A stretch of DNA of 64,000 nt, from the NCBI GenBank assembly GCA_964035545.1, contig OZ037765.1, forward strand, positions 19,462,698-19,526,697. Direction: 5' to 3'. Shown here piece after piece: positions 1 to 13,390 of this stretch; the stretch's first letter is position 1; each line of letters begins with the position of its first letter. Source of the DNA: Bugula neritina (taxonomy: Eukaryota > Bryozoa > Gymnolaemata > Cheilostomatida > Bugulidae). The notes beneath the pieces are model-generated. The model did not search any database. It had not been told where the DNA came from and saw only the letters and a program-made list of their open reading frames with translations. The translations under genes were made by a program, and so were the position numbers.

Positions 1-3000
1 CAACCAGTGAGACATGCATCTCTTGACGAGAGATCTTTAAAAAAAATTGACATAAAACTTTTATGGATGAGAAACAATGGTGAGTATAATATAAGTCGTT
101 GTACCTGTGTGCATCTGAACACTTTCTTATCACCAAAAACAGAGGGGCTATTGCAAAATATATCTGTCTGTTTCTTTCCTTCCTCTGAGCTTCTAGCTGC
201 AGCCCTTATGTTAACAGCTTCTACGGACTCCAGCATGCATTGCTCTGTCAATTACAATTGTTCATCTTGTTGATGGTAGTGAAATGATATAATAAGCAAG
301 AACCATTTATAACAAAAAACAATTAAATTATTATCTCATCTCGCCACTACCACCACACACTTAAGCTTTATGGGTAATATAAAAAGACTTCTTAAGACTC
401 CCTAAATTCTAATTTACAACCATGCTTATATTAAATTACATCTTCTTATCAGTCACACTGCTGCACTGTTGGTTTGGGCCTTTAATAACAGTCAAGAGCC
501 AAACATTAAAATGTTCTATGCATGGAAAGAACTTTGTGATACAGACTCACATAAAACTTATAAAAATCGCACCATGCTTAGAGATTTACTGACCTCTGTT
601 GTCTGCACTCACAGTAAGCTGTCCGTTATTTTTGAATGCATCATCCAGTTTAGTATCAGGCGTGCAGCAAGCCCATGACATGGACGCATTAGGCTTGATT
701 CTGTTACCCAACTCCTCAATGTATACGCTGCCTTGATAGTCCAGGAAATCTTGAACCCCACAGCATTCAAACTAAGCAAAATAATAAAATAAATATTGTA
801 TGTTTTAAGAGATTGCGTTAAATATAAATGTGCAAGATTTTATTTAGTAATAGTTATTTAAGAAGATATTGATTGATAGGGTTTCTACGTATTAATATAC
901 TCTAATATATGCATCTGTATACAATTCACTGGGTTTTTACATAGCTTTATTTTTTAGCCCATATTTTGCATGAGTAATTGCTAGCCTGCAAAATAGAGTC
1001 AAGATTTTCTAAACTCCAATAGAAGCGCTAACCAAACAAAAGTCTACACATTCTATATCAACATATCACTATTTAAATACATTGTTACCTTTTGGTAATA
1101 TTGGATTTACTGAGAATAAAAAAAATAAATCAGTATTATATTTTTTCCTTTCAGTGAGTTGGTCAGATTCAGTTTTAACTTTTAGTCAATATATTGAATC
1201 ATACATAGGAGCTAATGCAATGTAAAGAGGCACAGCTTACCTCAACTTGTACATAATTGAAACCTTTTGAGATCAGATAATAGTCGCTGTTAGCATCATC
1301 TGTGTAGCTGTTCTTGATGAACTTGGCTCCTTCTTTCGTTATCTTCTCAATAATCTGCAAAATATTGTCATGAACATTGTAAGATTGTTTTATGTAAACA
1401 TTTATTTATTTCTGTTTATCTATTGGTGCCTATAAAATGTAAAACTTGGTGTTTTATATTATAAATTAATCTTTAGTACATGACTCGCAACAGAGAATAG
1501 ATAACTCAACAGCTAGCTAACAGTTAGTATAACTGGAATAAGGCAGTTGCAGCTGTATAACATCAAACTACTAGTTTTTAATATAGATTTAAAAACAATA
1601 CAAAAATGTCAAAGCTTTTATTATATAGATTAAAATACAATTACTTGTATATCAGTAAGTATTTTAATGGTAAAATAAGCACTGAAAGGCATAGAGGTTT
1701 CTTGTTTAAACACAAATTTTGCTTATTATGCAATAGTGTATTATCCTTACATTGACTAATGGGGCCCATGCATTTATATTAAATAGAATTTTAATTGTCT
1801 AATACCAAACTCAGCTACTTTTGAAATTCATTAACGTTTTAATAATCACCAAATAAAGATATTCAATGCTTTATATATTGACTGAAACTAATTATATTAT
1901 TATGGTCATCAGCATCTTTTGACTAATGGGTTTAATAATCGTAAAAAGATGTTTTCAGCAAATGTTACTGTCAGCAATGTTAAAACTTACATAGTCCTTA
2001 CGAACTCCAGCATAGACTCCAGCACTTGCTTCAGCAGCAAAGACGATAAAGACACACACTATGTACTGTAATAAACAGTAGGCTTTATAAATACATATGA
2101 TTATGAACTATTAGAACTAACTAGGACCTTCTACCCAAACAGGACAGAGCGGAAATAGGTAAAGTTTAAAACTATCTACGAGTCTTTTTTATATATTTGA
2201 GAAATTTACCAAAGTCAGATTTGCCTTATATAATAACCACACATGCTGCATGTTTATGGCATGTAAGGCTTCATGTTTTTAGTTTTACAGAGTTTTAGAT
2301 TGAATACCAGTATTTTTAAAGTTGTTCAGCAGCAATTGCTATTTGACTTTAATCAAAATATTTTTTAGGTGACTTGCAATATCCTGGCTATTCATATTGA
2401 TATAGCCTATTACCATAATATTTGTTTTACCAGAAAAAGAACTAAATTTAAATCTATTAAGACTTAATAAATGCCTAAAAAACTGTGTAGAATATCATGA
2501 ACTATTAGTATACAGATCAGCGTAATTCAACAGTTTATACAACTCATCAAAGTAATGCAAAGAGTTTTTGCAGCAGACAAATATATTTACAGAATTCATT
2601 AAGTTTTAGAGACTAAGAAGTAATCATTTGATATGTAACTTACAAAACCCATCATTATTTTCGACTCTCTAATTATCCCAATAATCCCGACTACTCCCAC
2701 TGCAAACACAAAGATTCCTGCACCAATAAACAGCCACGTAACAATCTCAACCACTGGCTCAGCGTCTCCTACTTTTACAGCTTGGCCAAGGTTTGAGATT
2801 TGAGGGTCAGTCTTTATCCATATTCCAACAATTAGTATAGCAACTCCAAAAGCCTGGGGATAAAACAACAAAACATGCAGCCTAGAAACACATTGTAGGT
2901 AGTTATTGCTTTTTAACACTCTGGTACATCGTTATAGCAATTTTTAAAATATTTGCAGGATGGTAAGCATTATTTAGCTAAAAGCATGATGTTTTATGGT

Positions 3001-3693
3001 CAGCTGACACATGCACTGCCATGAATATATTATATCTATATAATAATAATTGCGAAAAATTCAAAATTTAATAAGGACTTTGAATCAAATTAAAAGTCAG
3101 GGAAAATCAGTCATAATGTTGACTACCAAGCTTAGGTAGATGCTTACAGTAGGTCTATATGCCCATTCAACAACTTAAGGCTATTACACAAAAAATATTA
3201 CTAAAGTAGGTTATGCTAAATGCATCACTTATTAGCCCAACAGTTTGCTATATTTTTACACAGTGCAAACAAACCATTTCGGAAAGGTTCAACAATTTTC
3301 AAAGCACAAATCTGATTAGACTAAAACTTGAAGCATTTATCAAACTGTATTTTTATCTTTTCAAACAAGTTCTATGTTTTAAAAAATAGCTTCCCCATCA
3401 CTTTTAGTCTGTGCGCGTTATAATAGGCTTGAAGCAATCACTGGTTTCAAGTACCAAACATTGAGTTGATGAGTCATCAATTAATAAATATTATAGCTAA
3501 TCTGAACACTCTCTAGAATTTATTTATGTTATAGTGTATATCATGTGTATAACTAAGTATAAACCTTACTATATATTTTATAACTGTACATTACAAGGTG
3601 AGAGCGTAGTTAACATACCCAGAAAATACAGTTGAAGATAATGAGTAGGATTTTAGATGTGGTATCACAGCAGCTCATTCTTTTCATCTTCAT
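1..3693 (-). CDS. Tetraspanin (CD63/CD9-like), 3' end missing
   Basis: Four-pass membrane organiser protein. Coding exons in transcript order: 3693-3620 or 3619 (ends TGG before GTATGT), 2853-2644, 2065-1991, 1354-1241, 771-613; all joins are phase 0 and give 211 aa. The N-terminus MKMKRMSCC is followed by TM1 with the family's FNCIFW, TM2 (about residues 60-88), TM3 (about 93-115), then the large extracellular loop with the diagnostic CCG motif (FECCGV) at the start of the fifth exon, a second CC pair and an NAS glycosylation site. The last loop cysteines and TM4 are not placed. The fifth exon may instead end at about 587 (GTCAGT donor) and join an exon starting near base 36 that carries another Cys; the GTGAGT donor at 612 is the stronger signal. 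Family call is secure; the subfamily is not resolved. Confidence 0.9.
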
Positions 3694-4304
3694 CTTGAAA
3701 CCTGAAACGTATTATAATTTTATATACTAAACACTTTATACAGCATAGCAAAAGCTGTAGATGTTTTTAATTTTCTGGCCTGAGATTGAAACGGTCGCTC
3801 ATGATGCAAATCAGTCATTACTTTTGACACAGACTGGCAAGCCATTGCTACTACACCTACTAGACTACGACATACGAACATCTGGCACATATCATACTAA
3901 CTAACTCAATAATCTATGCAGATTTACCATAGGATAACGAAACAAGAACGCATTTGTTATGCATGACCAAGCATAAAGTAATATACATACTTAAGCTTGG
4001 TAGTTCTGTAGTTGGTAAATAAGTAGTGATTGAGCATTTTAGACTGATTTGATAAACTGATTTCAAATCGACCCATCAAAAACTTCTGCATGCTTTTCAA
4101 ACTTGAATATTTTTTATTTGAGCACATTTGAAAATGATCAATAATTAAGCATAAAATGTTTCACGTCAATTTAGAAAATAGTGTTTATTTACAAAAAAGG
4201 TCTGTGCGAAGTTCAAAGAACTCAAAGATGCTATAAAAACAAGCCACCTCCCACTTGTAAATAAAATTCAACGTATTGGAAGCTTAACAAGAGTTTTACA
4301 TGTG

Positions 4305-4441
<137 letters not shown>

Positions 4442-5449
4442 GAAGGGAAGGAAGAGATAGAGACAAATAAAGAGAGAGGGGATATTTGAGCAAAAATTGG
4501 AAGAATTCTGGGCCAAACATTGAGAGAGGCTGTGTATTGTGTATTACACCAATCTGCTATAAAAGTGTTGCTTGCCATCTTTGGCAGATATATCACTTTT
4601 CTAATAATCTAGTAAGCATTCTAATCGAGTTTAGTATAAAAATACAAGAATGAAGCAGTGATTGTATAACATTATTTTTACCATGAGCTATACCATTATA
4701 AGGCGTGCATTGTATACTGCGCTTTCAAAGGCTCTAATTTTTTTTACAGAATTCAAGCATATGTTTCCACTTCATTACTTATCATTGCCTAAACTGAAGA
4801 TTAATAAAGAAATTACCAGATGTAACTGTTAGATAACTATTTTTATAGAGAACTTATAAAGAAAGTTACAAACTCATAGTTTTTTATATCACTGAAATAT
4901 TTATATCTGTTTGATTAGTTCTTCAATTACCAATTGATGATGCTACCAACAAAATGAGTGACATTAAGAATCACCCCTGTGATTCATCACACCAGTGATA
5001 TACCAGCTAGAAAAACCATGTTTCATTTCTCTATGTAATCCGGTTAAAATTTCTAAACTCTAGTTTGGTTAGCTATTTGACCTGGTACACAGTCTGAAGT
5101 TATATATAGACATAGGTCAAGAGCTCATGTTATAGCTAGATTTATAACCTTCTTGTTTATTTGTATAATAAGCTGAACTACAGTAACTTGTTATATTTAT
5201 AGCAACATTATTTCGATAGGGTTTGGTTCTTGTTTTGTAATGTAACACTAATATGTTACTACAGAGTAAACTACTAGAATTTATGGTAAAAATTGACCAA
5301 TTCATAATTAAATTGTCTACACAACAAGCAACTATCATGGATATTCTTATATTACCTTATACACAAAATCGCTGTTTAAAGCCTATATCACAAGAATTAT
5401 AAAATCATTATTCTGAAACTTTTAAAATGATATAACGTTCTTACCTTGC

Positions 5450-5510
5450 TGCTGTAGTCTCTACTTTAATAGTTGTGACTGTGACTACTTAATAATTTCT
5501 GTACACCTCG
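5450..5510 (-). other. Possible 5' UTR exon of the tetraspanin gene
   Basis: On the minus strand a stretch ending AGCAGCAAG just before GTAAGAACG has a good splice donor at about 5449-5450. It lies 1.75 kb upstream of the tetraspanin start codon. No start codon in frame with the tetraspanin is visible, so it would be non-coding. The acceptor before the coding exon is the TTTCAG at about 3702-3707. The upstream boundary cannot be read from sequence alone. Confidence 0.35.
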
Positions 5511-5516
5511 TCTCTA

Positions 5517-8500
5517 GAGAATCGTCTGATGATTAATTATGGTGTGTATGATATCACACACTTCCTCTGTAGCACATCGTCTTCAGCAGAGCATAAAACT
5601 TCATGGTTCAACGGCGACATTAACCGTGACCTCAATGAAACGTCAACTGTGTTTTTCTTCCGTTACCCTTATCAATCATACTTTTAACCTGTGTCATACC
5701 TGCCCTTTAAAAAATGTGATGGTAACACAAACATTCATCAGAGATGAGCTCAACATTGTTGTTATTTTACTAAGCACAGTCTTTGATTCTGAATTTGACA
5801 CAATAAATATATAACGAAATGATTTGAAAAACATTTGATTTTTGCAACATTCTGCTAAAATTAGAACGCCTGATCCCAAAACTATATAGCAAAACACTAA
5901 TATTAATAAACACGATGTTGAATGGTTTGAAATTGTCATTTGCTAAAAATAGCATATATCCTAATTATACAGCATTCATTAGAGCTCTTATTTTGTTTAT
6001 ATTTGGGAAGTTTTGTTTGTAATACATATTATAAAAATGTGGTGATACAATTGAAATATGTTGCAATTTAGCTATATATTTTGCAATTTTAGTATCTGCT
6101 GTAAAAGAACAACAATAAATATACAATAAATATACATAGAGTTATTTGAGCTTTTCTCTGTGGTGAAGATGATTTTCCGCTGTGTTATTGTCTGATGAGG
6201 AGACAAACCTTGAGACAGCTGCTATACATGAGGAAATTGAGCTTTATAAAACCTATGCATTTGTTGTATATTGGTATTTGCATATATAAACATACTGCTG
6301 TCATTTTTTTTACAATCTTTATTATTTCATTAAAAGTTATATATAATAAATATATAAGATATTTAATAGATCGACACTTAATTTATTAGTAAGTTATAAT
6401 AACATTTAGTTGCAGTTTATTATTTATACTTGTTATTTGAAGATTCTGTCAGTGGTTTAGTATTATAGTCATGTGGTGAGTAAGGGAGTGTTTATCTCTT
6501 TTCAACTAAAATTTTGACATGGCTCAGAAAGATACAAAAAGCTAATTATAGTAGTAAAACATTTTGAAGTGCACACATAATGTGCATGTTAGATAGCTTT
6601 TGCAGCCATGCAGGCATCTCATTTATTGGCTAATCATTAACATTTGAATAAGCAGTCATACTTAAACTACATATATTTACTGCAAAAAAAACATAATATA
6701 TTGTTGTACACTAGCGTGATATATGTTCTTTGCTAGGCCCTTCGCTGTACATTATAAAGACATGCAGCTATGAAGTTCAAATGTCTTGTAGACCTTAGGC
6801 ACTTGACTTTGACGGCACAGTTGACCAGCACAAGAAAAAGATTGAAAACCTAAATATGGTATTTGAAGTGTAATTAATTTTATATAAAAACATATAAACA
6901 GTTAAGTGAGCCTTTTTTATTGGTGAAAGTCATTTACAAAATATTTAAATGTTATTCTACACAACATTGTTGTATGACAAAGAGTTATCTCCCTAATCTC
7001 AACCGTACACTTCAGGTAAAACTTTCGGAGCCAGTAGAGGTGCATATCTATTGGCTCTCTATGCTCCAGTGATTAGGGCATATTTTTTGAACTAATACTA
7101 TAGCGCTAGGCTAAAATAATTATTATTATGATAATTTTCATAGTTTATAAATACTTCAACTACCTTAATTTTACTCTATCAGTGTTACTAGTAACATTAA
7201 TATGTCACATGCAGTAAACTAATATTTGATTGCATGACATAAACACAAGCAGAAATTTGTTGCCGGTGAAAATCAAATTAAAAATGAAAACTACTATTTT
7301 AATTAAAATTTATCATAAATCATAAATGATTATTCACGATGATAATAACAATGATAGTTGATAAAATTAAAAAAATGATTTCATTATAATTATTATCTAT
7401 TATAATTTGTGATCTCCGAATAATTATAATAGTATATTATTATTTATAATAAAATTAAATATAAACTTGAAGTTGTTGCTTACACTTACAGTTACACTTA
7501 CACTTACAGTTAGTGTTACACTTACTCAGTGTCGCTGTCTTTTAGTTTTACTTTGAAGTTTAAGTTCTAATAGAAGTAGAATGTTGCACTTGTCCTTAAA
7601 TGCTTAATAATAATAAAATTGATCATAATTAGAATTTAAATGATAATCATAAATCAATAGCCTACCATAATGATAATGTTATAGTTCTACTTAATGTTAA
7701 TCTTATGAATTATGAATAATATGACAGTAACTTATACTTCTAGAGTTTAAGTTATACTTATAGTTATACTAAACTAATAGTAATACTATAACTATAAGTA
7801 TAACTATAATTGTATTGATAATGTCTCCTATCAAAGGCAAATGGCTGTTATTTTCTGTTAGTAGTAGATTCTCCATTCTCACTTCAAGCCTTGCTTTCAT
7901 GTGTTGTCACCTGCTATCGCATAGACTTAGAGCCAAGATAGCCTTTACTGTGCCTTTACTAATTTTTAATTTTAAATTGCATCTATAATGGCAAGGAGTA
8001 GCTCTGCTCAAAGTAGATCCTTGATGAAGGCCAGCTTTGATATCCGTAGCTTCTGTGCTTCCACAACCTGTTCTGACTTTGATGGACCAGATAACATATA
8101 TATACCTTGAGTGTAAAAATATATGCTCCTGGTACAATTCTCTCTGGTTTTTAGTATTGAAAGAAATTTTGAAGGAATTCCTCAGTCTCTCACCATTCTC
8201 TTTCCTCACAATCTATCCATTTCCCTCATTCACAAAAGATAGTCTTACCACAGCCCTTATTATTGTACATTATATTGATTAGTATGATTGAAGATTATGT
8301 ATCAGTATGATTAAAAATTAATAAATGTTATCAATTCATTTCTTAGATTGATAGAGATTGTAATACTAGTAGACATAATCATGGTGATAGTAATATTTAT
8401 AACAAAGACTTCTACTTATATATTATTACTTGGAAAACTGAACCAGTTTTATGGTTCTTTGGTTATAGTGTTGATTAAACATGAATTAAAAACTTACATT

Positions 8501-8619
8501 AAACTTGAACTGTGGCTATAATTTTGGTTAGTTTAATAACACTCATAATGAGTAATTTAGTTTTATGGAGAATAAATATAGCGGTATATGAATTTTAGAT
8601 TTTTAGTTTACAAAGCGAC
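5517..8619. other. AT-rich intergenic region between tetraspanin and Aurora kinase
   Basis: About 3.1 kb between two divergently transcribed genes, so both promoters should lie here. No convincing coding frame is visible. 7120-7830 is markedly repetitive, with degenerate TTATAGTTATACT-like words, ATGATAATAA words and a CTTACA-type cluster at 7480-7530. The last part, 8570-8619, may include the 5' UTR of the kinase: TTTTTAG at about 8600-8606 could be a splice acceptor. Confidence 0.7.
7480..7530. repeat. Short tandem CTTACA/GTTACA repeat
   Basis: Five to seven near-copies of a 6-12 bp word (CTTACA, GTTACA) in about 50 bp. Related words on the opposite strand occur at about 29500-29530, which suggests a shared repeat family rather than a chance run. 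Confidence 0.6.
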
Positions 8620-11600
8620 ATGTCTGCAGCTGAAGACCCCAACACAACACATGCAAGTAATGCTGCCTCAGCTTCATGTCCCACCGACTCAATACCGTCA
8701 GCCATGCAGAATTCTAATGACAAAGAGCTTCCTAAAAAGGGTCAAAGAAAGCGATGGCAACTGGAGGACTTTGAGATAGGGAAGGTTTTAGGTGAAGGTC
8801 GGACCGGAAGTGTCTATCTAGCACGAGAAAAACAAAGTCAATACATAGTTGCTTTGAAGGTAATATCTGTAATTTTGCTTTTTGCATTTGGCTTCTCGTG
8901 TTTGAGCTTATATAGAATTTGAAGTTTCAGGTATTCTTAAAAAAGATGTCAGTGTTTTAACAATTTTACTTGTTTATCTTTTTTCAATATTTTCCTGGTA
9001 TTGAATAGGTTATGCGAAAGAAAAATCTTGAAGAATTGGGTTGTGTTGAACAGCTGAGAAGAGAAATAGAAATTCAGTCACATCTAAGGTAGGTTGGTTG
9101 TGAAATAGTCAGGTGTGCTTGGCAAGATCCGCAGAATGCTGTATTATACATTAGTTTAGCGAGACATTGTGGTAAACAGGCTGTGATCTTCCATACATAC
9201 ATTTTACAGACATCGTCATATACTAAGGCTATATGGTTATTTCTACGACAATGAACGGGTGTACTTGGTGCTTGAATATGCTAATGGAGGGGAACTTTAT
9301 GCTCGTCTAAAAAAATTGGGTAAATTTGACGAGCCCACATCTGCCAAAGTAAGCCCAATACACGAGTGTTTGTTAGGTGCTGTTTGTTATGTTAAAAGCA
9401 CAAAATATAATGCTGTATTGTTATACTAATAATGCATCAACTTAAACAGTTTAACGGTATTGCTTCATTTTGCGAGCTTGAGAGTTAAACAGATTTTGTA
9501 TTTGAAACTTATAGAATGTTACGATTCCTTAAAATTGTCACCAAATCATCATAATATGTGTGACAATTATTTAAAAAATATCTTATGTCTGAAAATGACC
9601 CTGCAGTTGTGGATAATAGTTTATTGTAGAGCTATGTGGTATATAGGACTTTTATTACTGAGCTGGAGAATATAAATAAAAGCATTTGCTTTTTTACTAG
9701 CTTGGTACATTAATCTGGAAAACTCTAGGGTATTCTACATTGTACATGAATTATGTTAAACTGGTGTTATTCATATGATGTAAACAGCTATTTCGCAATA
9801 GTAGGCATGCTACACTAACAAGTAGTAAAAGGACATGTTATGCATGCAAGCTAATATTACATAAGTGTACTACATAATATTTTATGGAGAAAAATAATTT
9901 GTGACAAAGGTAAAAGCATACATTTGTATATATCACTCTAATTCGATTAGGATATACTTTTTACTTTTACAGTATGTAAAACAAATAGCCTCGGCTCTCG
10001 AACATCTTCACTTGAAGAATGTTATACATAGAGATATTAAACCTGAGAACATTGTTATTGGTACTTTTGGAGACATAAAAGTGGCAGACTTTGGTTGGTG
10101 TGTTCATGCCCCTTCTTCCAGGTACAGTTCTTGTGCATCCGGGTTTCAGTCGGTATTTTGTTTTTAAATTCATTATTTTAGCAAAAGCTGAAATGTGACT
10201 AAATTGTTAGCTTATTATGGTTATAGTTTATTGTACAACTGTGTCTGCTATTCTAATATAATCAAGGCTTATATTTCTAGGAGTGTATATTTAAATATGA
10301 TAAAGTTGTCACTTTTCTGCATCTCAAGAAAACTGGAGGTGTACTGAAAATTCCTTCCCTAGCAATATAGATGCAAAGGTGTTTTACGAATTGATCCATT
10401 ATTTATGGTCAAGTAATATGTGAATAATACTTTCTGAATAGTTTGTCTTTAATATCTGATACATTTTCACAGCATACAGAGCACTATGGTGGTTAGATTC
10501 AGGAGTCCCAAATTTTTATGATACAAAAACACCTTATTGTTGATAGCAGTTGTCTTGTTTCCCTTCATCACAGTCTTTATGCTTGGTGCTGGTGACATGC
10601 TATTTTATATTTCCTCTTGCATTTACCTTCTCTAATAGAACTCAGTATATAATTACAGAAGGGAGACGTTCTGTGGGACACTAGACTATTTACCCCCTGA
10701 GATGGTGCAGGGGAACACACATGACTCTAGTGTCGATGTCTGGTGTCTAGGGGTACTGCTCTACGAGTTCCTTACAGGTATGACCCCCCCCCCTTTGTCA
10801 GTGGTGTGTATACTAATGCTATACACTTTGAAGCTGGACATTCCAGCTGGAAAACAACTCATTTTATATCATTGCTGGAACAGATCATCACTCTGTGTTA
10901 TGTGGTGTGGGAACCTTTTGATACTTTTATTTAAAAAAAAAATTTCAGTAATCTACAATTGGTTGTTCATGCCAAAAAGTTGCAGCACTTATTTTCTATG
11001 TAGCTGAAAAAATCTGCATTTGTTCTATTATTTGCACACGCTTTAATTTTTTCGGTAAAAAGAGAAGACAACCATTATTAAAGAGTTTTGAAACCCAATG
11101 CCAAGTTGTTGCGGTACTCTTCTGCGCATTTAATAATAATGTTTTGACATTGACAGGAAAGCCGCCATTTTGGAATGAAGCAGAAGCAGAAACATACAAA
11201 AAAATAGTAAGAGGAAACTTGGAGTTTCCCCCCTATTTGTCTGAAGGTGCTAAAGATTTAGTACAAAAGGTAGATTAGCAATGATTTTATATGTGCACAT
11301 GATAGCTGCATTGTGTATAGATCAGTGTTATCACTTGAGGTAGGTGCGAGAATGGAGAGATTGGGAATAGCATGTGTTCTAAATGAAAAAAATTAACGCA
11401 ATACGTTGTGTCTTTGCAAGAATTTCAACCCACACCCCAAACCTAATATTATGGAGAAAATTAGGTGACTTGAGCTATTAAAAATTTCATTTGTTGCTTT
11501 ATCTGCACAACAGTCTTTATTGCTTACTGACTAGTGTATTTGTAACAAACAGGGACAAGTACAAAAAAGTGCAGCAAATTTTTTGAATAAAATATCAGTT

Positions 11601-12393
11601 TGCATCTACAACATGTAAGAAAAGGAAAAACAACTCCAGTTTTATAGTCAGTTTTATTACACAATTAGCCTAAAATTGTGTTATTTTAACATGAAAATAT
11701 ATTTTCCAATTATTCTGTAAGCTAAGCATATAAGAACATATCTAGTAATAGCAGCCAATAAAAAATAGCAAAAGGCAATATATAAACACACTCACAAGCA
11801 CACTCCTAAGTTATCTAAATCCGGTAACCAACAACAATAACTATTACGTAGTTCATTTAATTCTTGGTTTTTAGTTAAATGTATCACCTCATGTTCTTGA
11901 AAAGCTTAAAATTATTGAAAGGCTGCACAGTTAGAAATGTACATTATGAATGGTACCGATTCATTTCTAAAGCTTGTTGAGAAGTAACATCATTTTTAAG
12001 TTAAGACTGTAATAACCTTTTGCTAAATTCATATATATTCCTTTTGTTTTAAAGTGATTAATTTAAAATTTGGGCATATGTCAAATAATGAAAGTAACAA
12101 CCAACGAGTGTACAATAAGCACATTCTACATTATTAAAAATTTTCACTTGTAGTTGTTGCATCGTGATCCACAACAACGGTATCGTATATCAACTGTAAA
12201 ATCTCATCCATGGATAGTAGAGCATTGTGGGCCACCTGCGGACAGTCATCCTAAGTCTAATACAAGCAAAGACACTAAAACTAATTTACAGCCTCTTGGA
12301 AAAGAAAACAAGCCAGCCACTGAGTGTACCACTAGACCAGGTGAAGTTGTTGAAAAATCAACGCCTGCATCTTCTAGTGACTCTTCTAGATGA
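8620..12393 (+). CDS. AURK: Aurora-family serine/threonine kinase
   Basis: Mitotic kinase of centrosome, spindle and chromosome passenger function. Exons 8620-8859, 9009-9088, 9210-9348, 9973-10121, 10659-10777, 11157-11269, 12154-12393 join in phase to 359 aa. The N-terminal extension is short (about 46 aa). Kinase landmarks: glycine loop GEGRTG at 58-63, VALK lysine K80, alphaC Glu99 in [21 protein letters not shown] with catalytic D174, DFGW at 192-195, the Aurora signature HAPSSRR, and activation segment RRETFCGT with the presumed phospho-threonine T206. The PPEM and HPWI motifs follow, then a serine-rich tail of about 45 aa. The short N-terminus is nearer Aurora B in size, while [13 protein letters not shown] is common to the family, so I do not assign A or B. 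AATAAA lies at 12630-12635. Confidence 0.95.
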
Positions 12394-13027
12394 AGTGAAA
12401 CTTTAGGAACTGGTTTATAGTGCTAATCCAGCTGTCATAGTGTCACCTGGTGTATCTTATCAAATACAGAACTAGCTTTTCGACTGAGACCCTTCGCTTA
12501 CTGGCTGCAATATTAATTATCCTCTACTGTTTATATGATGATTAATTTTTATATTTTGTTACCTCAATGTTGGAGATTTTTTTAAGTTCCAATTAGCTTG
12601 TGTAAGAGTCAATTCATAACTCTTTATTAAATAAAATAGTGGCTAAACTGCTTGTGTCTGTAAAATATAGCCGTGCCATCTTGATCAACCATGTTATTAT
12701 GGGAGAATTATAAATAGAAAGTGTTTTATTAAATGTAGACCCAGCTGAATTTTTCTTGGTTCTGTTTCGATCACTAGTTTCTGGTTTGAGTATTGAAGCT
12801 ATGATAACGAAATTATTTATAAGAAATGTATGTAGCTATAAGCTAATAGTTTTAAATCTTTGTTCTTCATTACATTACATACATCGCATGTCTTTTAACC
12901 AATATATTCTATGCAACTGCAGATCTTGTCCTATTTTTTACCACCATAGCTTCAAGAATCCCTATTCAATCTGTTCCTTTGAGCAAGACTGCATGGTATA
13001 TATGACGTAGCTTGTAGTTGGTAGAAA
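12394..13027. other. 3' UTR and spacer after the Aurora kinase
   Basis: About 630 bases of AT-rich sequence between the kinase stop codon and the end of the small minus-strand open frame. It contains the AATAAA at 12630. No other gene is supported; the 84-aa frame at 12756-13010 has no recognisable features. Confidence 0.6.
12630..12635 (+). terminator. Likely polyadenylation signal of the Aurora kinase gene
   Basis: AATAAA 237 bases after the stop codon, in AT-rich sequence. It is the first canonical hexamer seen downstream of the kinase. Position is directly seen; use is inferred. Confidence 0.5.
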
Positions 13028-13390
13028 TTAATGATGTCGCGCTTTTGTGACAAATGGCAGCTTAGTGGTTCCACCATATGTTGACTTGTAGAACTTGCAG
13101 TTATCAGCATGAAGCAACTTCATCCCAGATTGTTTTTCCTTTCGTCTTTGTGTAGCTATGAATTGATTTTTTCTATGATTCCAATAGTTTATGCTGGATT
13201 TTTCTTCTCTACTCAAGTACTCGCACTGCTTCTGAAAGTTGTTTTTGGAATTGATGCCATCTCTTAGCAGCACTTTAGGCAGGAAGGATTTCACTTTAAT
13301 AATTTCTCTATACGTGAGATTCCACTTGACTAGCTGAGTGTCTTTGGCTTTTCTTGATCGGAGTGAACAATATACAGTTGGTGCATCCAT
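13028..13390 (-). CDS. Hypothetical small basic protein, single exon
   Basis: An uninterrupted 120-aa frame starting MDAPTVYCS, with purines at -3 and G at +4 around the ATG (agagagaaaATGG). It is rich in Lys, Arg, Asn and Gln, has no signal peptide or membrane segment, and ends TKARHH. GC content and codon use are more gene-like than the flanks. It lies tail-to-tail with the Aurora kinase and upstream of BBS2's last exon. I do not recognise the family. The basic, low-complexity composition would fit a small ciliary or sperm microtubule-associated protein, but that is a guess. It could also be a chance frame. Confidence 0.4.
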   Translation of the reverse strand: MDAPTVYCSLRSRKAKDTQLVKWNLTYREIIKVKSFLPKVLLRDGINSKNNFQKQCEYLSREEKSSINYWNHRKNQFIATQRRKEKQSGMKLLHADNCKFYKSTYGGTTKLPFVTKARHH

